64,000 nt of DNA from Patiria pectinifera (Eukaryota > Echinodermata > Asteroidea > Valvatida > Asterinidae): contig CM057142.1 in NCBI GenBank assembly GCA_029964075.1, forward strand, positions 27,096,392-27,160,391, read 5' to 3'. Of the stretch, positions 59,701-64,000 are shown piece after piece. Each line of letters starts with the position of its first letter. Within the stretch, counting starts at the first letter, position 1. The position numbers were made by a program, and so were the translations under genes. Below the pieces are notes generated by a model. The model saw only the letters and a program-made list of their open reading frames with translations. It made no database searches and was not told where the DNA came from.

Positions 59701-62700
59701 GTTGATGTAGTTTGACACAAGACGTAAATAAAAGAACAAGTTCGTCCTTGCATTCCATGCTCTATGCTCCTTGGTGCAGTACCACACCATGGATGAATTT
59801 TCTGGGCTGCTTCCAGAGGTTGCTGATTTACTTCGTTTTACCCAGCGAATTGAACATGGTGCTAACTTGTTATCTACCAACACTAGCTGCGAAGCACAAA
59901 TGTGCCAAAATGTTTGTGGGCGGCCGGACGCACTCAGACAATTTCGAGAAAAAACACCCTCACGTTTCTCGTAGATGATGGATGGCGTTGAGAAAAACAG
60001 CTCACTCGTGAAATTCACCACAGTAATAGTTTCGTGAAAGTAGCTGTTCAACTAAACTTACCCATATTCAGTACAGTATATTTATTGTGGAAAATATTCG
60101 CAGCTTTTTATTAGTTTATTTCGTTTACGCTGTCGGCCTGAATGACAATAATTCATGTACATGAACAGCCATGTAAATAACTCGGGACTTTCCCATTTTG
60201 AGCGCGCAATGCATGAGCACGCAATGCATGAGCACGCACCGTTAATAGTCAGCTCCAGGCTGAACAATGCACTGAGGTTATGGGAACATTGTGTGATAGG
60301 GCTCCCGCGAACATTGCAGAGTCCATCACCAAATGCAATGAAGCACCCGTATCCAGTGAGAAATGACACGAACGAGGTGCAGAATTTTGCCTTCCTTGGC
60401 CGACTGAGTCTTCACATCGTAGATCAGATGAGTCTACATGTTGTTGGTGTACTAATCATCTTGCCTATATAGTACTGTAGCAGTAGCAGATCAACTCTGC
60501 AGCCGCCCATGATACGTGTAGTGCCTACATTCCCATTATTATTATGCCCAATTCACTTCGATGTGTATCAATTATCATACAATTTAAGGTAATCAGTGTA
60601 TATTACAATAATTATAGTTTTTGATTCTCGTTCATAAATCAAAACCCTGCCGCCCAGCTCATATTCAACATAATATCTTGGTGAACTTTGAGTTCGATGA
60701 TGCAATAATAAAGTAACTTACTAATTTCATATTTATTTACTCATTGAACTTCAGTGTAAAAGAGCAATCATATTAGAAATGTATAGATCCTAATAGCGAT
60801 CTTTGACGAGAAGAAAGTTGTAATAGGATTTGTGTATAAGTTTTATTTTCAAATTCTTTAGATAGACTGGCATTTAAATTAACAATTCTGAGATATTAAA
60901 AAAAAAAGATAATAATAATGTACAAGCACGCCAAATCCACACCCCCCCCCCTCAAAATTGCTTTATTTCAGACTTATGAGTTCACCCGAACACAATAAAG
61001 AAAACAAAAAGGCTTCAGAATTCCATGGGGAGTAAAAATGCAATCATACATGATATAGAACAACATAAACGTTCAGTACATAACTACATGTAAATGCACA
61101 TGTACTGTACATGTATGTACATGTACATGTACACGTTGTACTGTACAATCGCGCTTGAAGTCAGCTCCCATGCGACCTTTTACATGTTGGCCCATCCATT
61201 GATACAGGGATCACGACGGCAGCACAGCCAGCTAGCTAGCTGAGCATGAGGTTCGCGAACTCCGCGTTACGTTTCAGCCCAACAGCCTGCACATTAAACA
61301 GCCGTCGGCAACTCCACACGATGCCTGGCGCGAAACTGGTCTGGCTGGTTTGGCTCCTTGCCCAAATAAGAGCGTGGGAACTTGTGTAGCACAAGACAGA
61401 CAGGTAGATCGTCATGACGACGGCGTGTCACCACCAATGCGACGAGCTGTGAAAACGTTCCCGCCAAACTGGAGTTCACTGATAGGCAATAAGACTCGCC
61501 CAAACATCCCATATATAGGTTGACTAGTGCAAGGCATTTCCATAGTAACATTATTGTCAAGGATATCTAGTGACGTGTGTCGGCCGTAAATATTCATAAC
61601 ACAGTTTCTAAACTGCATGGTCAAAGTTGATTTAACCGTCCTCTTCAGTGTCTTACTATAATAATTTCTTTCCAATTCTGTAACGAAATGTTCATATACA
61701 TGTATGTTTTGAAGAAACGGAAATGATTTATTCTATCCTAATTGGACGCTTTTATTATTCCTCTAAAATTACGGTTGATTTTTAATTGTTTTTACGGTCA
61801 TTAAGCATAAAGATTACTGATTGTTCGGCTCAAATATCTGCGTATGGGAGCATTACCTCCCTCAAGAGAAAATCTGTTATTTATTGCTATGGCATTTCAA
61901 AAAAGACGGAAGTATTTATTTTCGGGGTGAAACTCTGAGCATGGCCGGGGAGATCCGCAGCAACTTGAAGTTGTTTTATTGATAACGTATTAGGCCTGAT
62001 ATACTCCTCTTCAATTCTACCTTAGAGGAAAAATAGAAAGGGCTACATGCAGACAACATCTCCAGTAAATAAGTTCTACAAAATGCGGAAATCGGAAGCC
62101 ATGGATAGTACACTTTTCCGTATCACGACAATCGGTGCTTAATTATATAAAAAAGTGCAGTTCATCTACAAATAATATAGATCGTATTTTGAGGCGAAAC
62201 GCTTTCTGAAAATACATTTTTGCAGTCTTTGTGCTTGATGAATACCGCAGGTGTGAAGTTAAAATATTACCCAAGAGCCAAGAAACTTGCGGCAAGGAAT
62301 TTTCATTCCGATTTCAGGAAGTTGATTTCAAGTTGTCAACATTATCAAACGATGTGACGGAAATTTGCCACTTATCAAAAAATATTCGGGAACACAGCGC
62401 CTTGCTAGCTCCTGGTTTAACAAATACCGCCGACGCAACTAAGCCTGAATATTACCGGAGCACTGACCGGTAGCTTACGCGAACTCCGCGTACGCCAGTT
62501 TCGCGCACTTCGCGAACTCAGCAGCTGTAGCATATTAGCATAGTTTTAGCATAACAAAGGCGCATTGTCATGCGATGCAAATGAACCTGCACAGCTCGAA
62601 GTTTACTCCTAACTTGGAATCAAAATTACTTCGCGAACTTCGCTGACTTCGCGAACGCTCAGTTTTGAAGCCTGCCCTAAATTTGACATAATAAACAAGA

Positions 62701-63576
62701 TTGTAGCACTTTCATTTCACTTTTATAAATAATTGATTTTTATGAGTAACTCAACATGGAAAGTACATACCGGTACATATGTGGATATATTACACTTGCT
62801 TGTGATCAGTGTTGTAGTGGTAATACTCGTCCTCATACTTGAGTACATTTTTGGGGTACTCATACTCATACTTGTACTCATGGTAAAACATTGCCGTGCA
62901 CTCATACTCGTACTCATGACAAAGTACTCATAGTCATATTCGTCCTCATACTTGAGTTCATTTTTTGGGTACTCATACTCTAATTGTACTCATGGTAAAA
63001 CACTGCCGTGCACTCATACTCATACTCATGGTAAAGTACTCATCCTCGTACTCGTACTCATGGAAATACACACATGTTTACGTTACATGCCTAGTGTGGA
63101 CATTCCATTGCTTTCGTGTACATGTGTAGTTAACAAAATCTAGTGAAAAAAACCTCATTTTTCTCAAACTGTGAAAACTCTTTCAACCCAATTTTTTTTT
63201 CTATGATTCCCTTTAGTGTTTCTCTTCATTCTTCATAAACCTAAACCCCAAAATGCCTCTAAAGCTGTTTTCCAGAAATGGGGAAACACTGTGTGGACTT
63301 GCCCAAGTCCACACAACGTCGCCTCTACCTGCTTTATGTGGACCTCTTTTGTTCGGAAGTCCACATATTGAATGTAATGCCTACCCACTCAACTACATCA
63401 CTAGTAGATCCAGTTCAAGTTTATGACAAATGAACAAGTTGCAGATCTAGAGGTTGCTGTTTGTCTTTTACTGTAATATGCTTTTGGTGTGATTTTTTTT
63501 GCCAGCTGAGTTTGGAGACTATGACCAACAGAGACACACCGTTGAATATCTTCAAGACTTTGTGCTTCTCCCAAAG
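44598..63576 (+). CDS. PTPN14/21: FERM-domain protein tyrosine phosphatase, PTPN14/PTPN21 (Pez) family, N-terminal part
   Basis: Four coding exons (44598-44771, 51094-51263, 56910-57007, 63506-63576) join in frame to give 171 residues; the rest lies beyond the window. [55 protein letters not shown] and AEFGDYDQ match vertebrate PTPN14/PTPN21 closely and include the family-typical N-terminus ahead of the FERM F1 lobe. The family has an N-terminal FERM domain, a long linker with PPxY motifs and a C-terminal phosphatase domain, and acts at cell junctions and in YAP/Hippo control. Only F1 and the beginning of F2 are visible. Intron phases are 0, 2, 1 and 0. I cannot tell PTPN14 from PTPN21; many invertebrates have a single homologue. 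Confidence 0.88.
44928..45264. mobile_element. TIR element rich in AACCCGGGTTG, copy 2 (inverted)
   Basis: Opposite orientation to copy 1: it starts CCTTTTCACTCTAGAGCCTCTCAACC and ends CCCCGAGATTTGTC with a decayed terminus (TTGATACTAG). Base differences from copy 1 indicate independent, older insertion, not duplication of the locus. Confidence 0.7.
45573..45953. mobile_element. TIR element with TAA target duplication (381 bp)
   Basis: Ends are GGCC, an A run, then GTCTCCGGTTTCTGGTAT, inverted at the right side. TAA sits directly outside both ends (45570-45572 and 45954-45956). Both sub-ends also contain GGCGACGCG. A TWA target site is typical of the PIF/Harbinger superfamily. Two long T runs lie inside and there is no coding region. 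Confidence 0.7.
46505..46848. mobile_element. TIR element rich in AACCCGGGTTG, copy 3
   Basis: Same orientation as copy 1, with ends CCTTTTCACATCGG and GGCTCTAGTGTGAAAAGG. The internal GGGTTGAACTCAACCC palindromes are preserved, while the outer ends are more decayed. Confidence 0.7.
49020..49290. repeat. GTCCACAT-type dispersed repeat, copy 1
   Basis: Contains GTGGACAT and TCCACATAA clusters, CTCTCTGGAAAACAGGTTTAGAGGCATTTT, GAAGAGAAACATT and, at the far end, CACGAAAACAAAGGAATGTCC. It matches, in reverse orientation, 63088-63375 near the end of the gene region. Confidence 0.6.
50803..50924. mobile_element. Perfect 30-bp inverted repeat around telomere-like hexamers
   Basis: The arms are 50803-50832 and 50895-50924. 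Each holds two copies of CTATGTTCCGAC joined by ACCC, and they match perfectly as inverted repeats. Between them, 50843-50873 is CCTAACCCTAACCCTAACCC-like, with one CCTAAT variant. The structure is that of a tiny TIR element or an interstitial telomeric insertion. Confidence 0.75.
51094..51263 (+). CDS. PTPN14/21: Phosphatase gene coding exon 2 (residues 59-114)
   Basis: After the acceptor TCTCTGGTCTAG it encodes [31 protein letters not shown], then the first strand and helix of F2 ([21 protein letters not shown]). The unusually high GC content compared with its flanks and the family match make it secure. The donor is AGGTCAGC. Confidence 0.9.
52221..52686. mobile_element. 466-bp near-perfect palindrome (foldback element)
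   Basis: Two ~206-bp arms (52221-52426 and 52481-52686) are inverted copies with few mismatches around a 54-bp spacer. The outer ends read TTTAAAGAGGTTGTGG. The arms contain TTTTCGGGTATATTTAGCC, GTACAAAAGGTACTTTTGAG and GGGGCAGCAAACAAAACATA. Flanks outside the arms do not match. It is non-coding. The close arm identity suggests a young insertion or arm-to-arm conversion. Confidence 0.85.
53085..53385. repeat. GTCTCCAC-type dispersed repeat, diverged relative
   Basis: Carries CGTCTCCAC twice (TACGTCTCCACCGGG, TACGTCTCCACAAGG) and ends CATGAAAACAAAGAAATGTCTCCAC, parallel to the end of the copy at 49020-49290. The inner parts are too diverged to align by eye. Confidence 0.4.
55140..55412 (-). 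mobile_element. tRNA-derived SINE with a CAGACATCAGACAT tail
   Basis: On the minus strand the head reads CTCGGTGGTTGAGTGGTAAG (A-box) and GTGGGTTCGAATACC (B-box). A body of about 110 bp and a tail of CAGACATCAGA-type repeats at 55173-55218 follow. Head-body-simple repeat order is diagnostic of a SINE. It differs from the SINE at 42005 and from the array SINE, so at least three SINE families are present. Confidence 0.7.
56041..56622. mobile_element. 582-bp insert flanked by an exact 20-bp target duplication
   Basis: TAATGATAATTGAATGGTAA is found at 56021-56040 and 56623-56642, with differing bases outside. The insert contains a stem-loop (CGGTCAG, CTGACCG) near 56135-56155, a telomere-like TTAACCCTAACCCC at 56174 with its inverse GGGTTAGGGTTA at the right end, and a minisatellite of CATCCTCAATCCTCCAAAATC units. 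A long exact duplication suggests target-primed (LINE, Penelope or SINE type) insertion and a recent date. Confidence 0.75.
56283..56585. repeat. Minisatellite of CATCCTCAATCCTCCAAAATCC units
   Basis: Units of about 48 bp combine TTCATCCTCAATCCTCC(A/T)(A/G)AATCCTC with TTGTGCTTCAATCACCA. The clearest three run from 56423 to 56570, and less regular ones lie from 56207. It is wholly contained in the 582-bp insert. Confidence 0.75.
56910..57007 (+). CDS. PTPN14/21: Phosphatase gene coding exon 3 (residues 115-147)
   Basis: Acceptor TTTATTGCAG. Completes the split Arg codon and encodes [20 protein letters not shown] and [12 protein letters not shown], the FERM F2 helices with the conserved Y-F-LQLK-DI-EG pattern. 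Donor AAGGTATGT, phase 1. Confidence 0.9.
58262..58737. repeat. Inner inverted repeat, left arm
   Basis: Shares with the right arm ACACGTCACTA, CCTATATATGGGATGT, TTGGTGGTGA, CGTCATGACGA, CTGCCGACGGCTGTTTA and CGGAGTTCGCGAACCTCA. Contains a TATA-like TATATATGGG and an inverted CCAAT, so it could be promoter-like; this is inference. Confidence 0.65.
61150..61640. repeat. Inner inverted repeat, right arm
   Basis: Reverse complement of the left arm with many substitutions and small indels, for example an added AGCTAGCTAGCTGAGCATG near 61228. Divergence between arms shows that they are old compared with the 466-bp palindrome. Confidence 0.65.
62820..63062. repeat. CTCATACT minisatellite, two ~120-bp higher units
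   Basis: Short repeats of (G)TACTCATACTC are arranged in two larger copies, each containing TTTTTGGGTACTCATACT and CTCATGGTAAAACA(T/C)TGCCGTGCACTC. Confidence 0.7.
63088..63375. repeat. GTCCACAT-type dispersed repeat, copy 2 (inverted)
   Basis: Reverse-orientation match to 49020-49290: GTGGACATTCCATTGCTTTCGTG, AACTGTGAAAACTCTTTCAACCC, TTTCTCTTCATTCTTC, ATGCCTCTAAA-CTGTTTTCCAGA and several GTCCACA blocks. Confidence 0.6.
63506..63576 (+). CDS. PTPN14/21: Phosphatase gene coding exon 4 (residues 148-171)
   Basis: Acceptor TTTTTTTTGCCAG. Encodes the split Ala then [23 protein letters not shown], matching ADFGDYNQ-F-SQDFL-EYVLFP of the family. The donor GGTACGTGTG ends the exon in phase 0 and the gene continues off the window. 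Confidence 0.88.
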
Positions 63577-64000
63577 GTACGTGTGTAAATATGTAAGTGT
63601 GAGTATGTAAATACTGGCAATCATGGACCTAGGACAAAAGCGTTAGGGCACAAACAATACGTCCACGATTGACCGATTGAAATTCGTACAAGCAAAGGAA
63701 TGAGTATTTTAGACAATAGGGGGTCCACGATTGCCGGTGTTTACAAAGATGTGTGTGTGTGTGTATATGTATGTAACTTATCATTTATCCCAACTCAAAC
63801 GCTGGGATTTGTTTGGTCCATTTCTCCTTTTATTCAATTAAAATTGAAGAATTACATGTATTTTCCTGTTCAGTATTTTTTTAAGTATTGTACTGTGGCT
63901 AAATATAATGGAAATTTAAGCTCAGTAATCAACTTTTGCATCTGGATTTCTTTTGTTTACTCTAAATTAAATTGTTGTTATTGGAAAGATTCCCAAATCT
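63577..64000 (+). other. Start of intron 4 of the phosphatase gene
   Basis: Non-coding to the window edge. Contains a GTGTGTGTGTGTATATGTATG simple repeat near 63752 and two near copies of a TAGG-led segment (63628-63665 and 63716-63745). Confidence 0.6.

Larger units (their letters stand above)
57560..62677. mobile_element. 5.1-kb TIR element with TAA target duplication and long inner inverted repeats
   Basis: Left end GGGCAGCCTTCAAAACTGA and right end TCAGTTTTGAAGCCTGCCC are inverted copies with one mismatch, and TAA lies directly outside both (57557-57559, 62678-62680). Both sub-ends carry tandem TTCGCGAA motifs. Inside, about 475 bp at 58262-58737 is repeated in inverse at 61150-61640, with a further partial copy at 59420-59690. 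The TWA target suggests PIF/Harbinger-type mobility. No transposase was recognised: the open frames at 57775-58050, 58470-58859 and 62231-62473 have no known motif. It is probably non-autonomous or composite. Confidence 0.75.
57008..63505 (+). other. Intron 3 of the phosphatase gene (6.5 kb)
   Basis: Dominated by the 5.1-kb TIR element. Outside it lie a TTCCAACGATAAG/ATCGTTGGAA hairpin at 57184-57219, the CTCATACT minisatellite and an inverted GTCCACAT-type repeat. No exon was recognised. Confidence 0.7.

Overview
The window looks like nuclear DNA of a marine invertebrate deuterostome, most likely an echinoderm and perhaps a sea star. This is inferred from spliced genes with GT-AG introns of 0.2 to 6.5 kb, a secreted fibrinogen-domain protein, tRNA-derived SINEs and many small palindromic DNA elements. 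The 8-mer ACATGTAC is also very abundant to the right of about 41 kb. No bacterial gene organisation is present, and I saw no retroviral or LTR-element coding region.

Layout. (1) 1-21541 is a tandem array of five units of about 4.3 kb. Units 2-4 are nearly identical, while both array edges are more diverged. Each unit is a mosaic: a short hAT-like element, a block of 4 to 5 satellite monomers of about 167 bp bracketed by two copies of a dyad-bearing segment, a polypyrimidine/poly-G tract, and a minus-strand tRNA-derived SINE. I see no credible protein-coding gene in it. (2) 23010-24962 is a complete four-exon plus-strand gene for a 345-residue secreted coiled-coil plus fibrinogen-domain lectin of ficolin/tachylectin type. 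(3) 24963-28687 is non-coding, with a palindromic element and a degenerate repeat rich in TGCTAAGCAG-like motifs. (4) 28688-39963 is an older, rearranged relative of the array, containing one patch nearly identical to the young units. (5) 39964-44597 is non-coding upstream DNA with a hairpin element, a SINE and a TIR element. (6) 44598-63576 holds the first four coding exons (171 residues) of a PTPN14/PTPN21 (Pez) FERM-domain tyrosine phosphatase. Its three complete introns are 5.6 to 6.5 kb, and the gene continues past the right edge.

The introns of the phosphatase gene are packed with non-autonomous elements. They include two copies of an AACCCGGGTTG-rich TIR family (a third copy lies upstream), a 381-bp element with a TAA target duplication, a perfect 30-bp inverted repeat around telomere-like hexamers, and a 466-bp near-perfect palindrome. 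There is also a SINE, a 582-bp insert with an exact 20-bp target duplication, and a 5.1-kb element with a TAA target duplication and long internal inverted repeats.

The two genes show no functional link. One makes a secreted carbohydrate- or acetyl-group-binding protein and the other a cytoplasmic junction/Hippo-pathway phosphatase. The least ordinary structures are the composite satellite array and the 5.1-kb inverted-repeat transposon.
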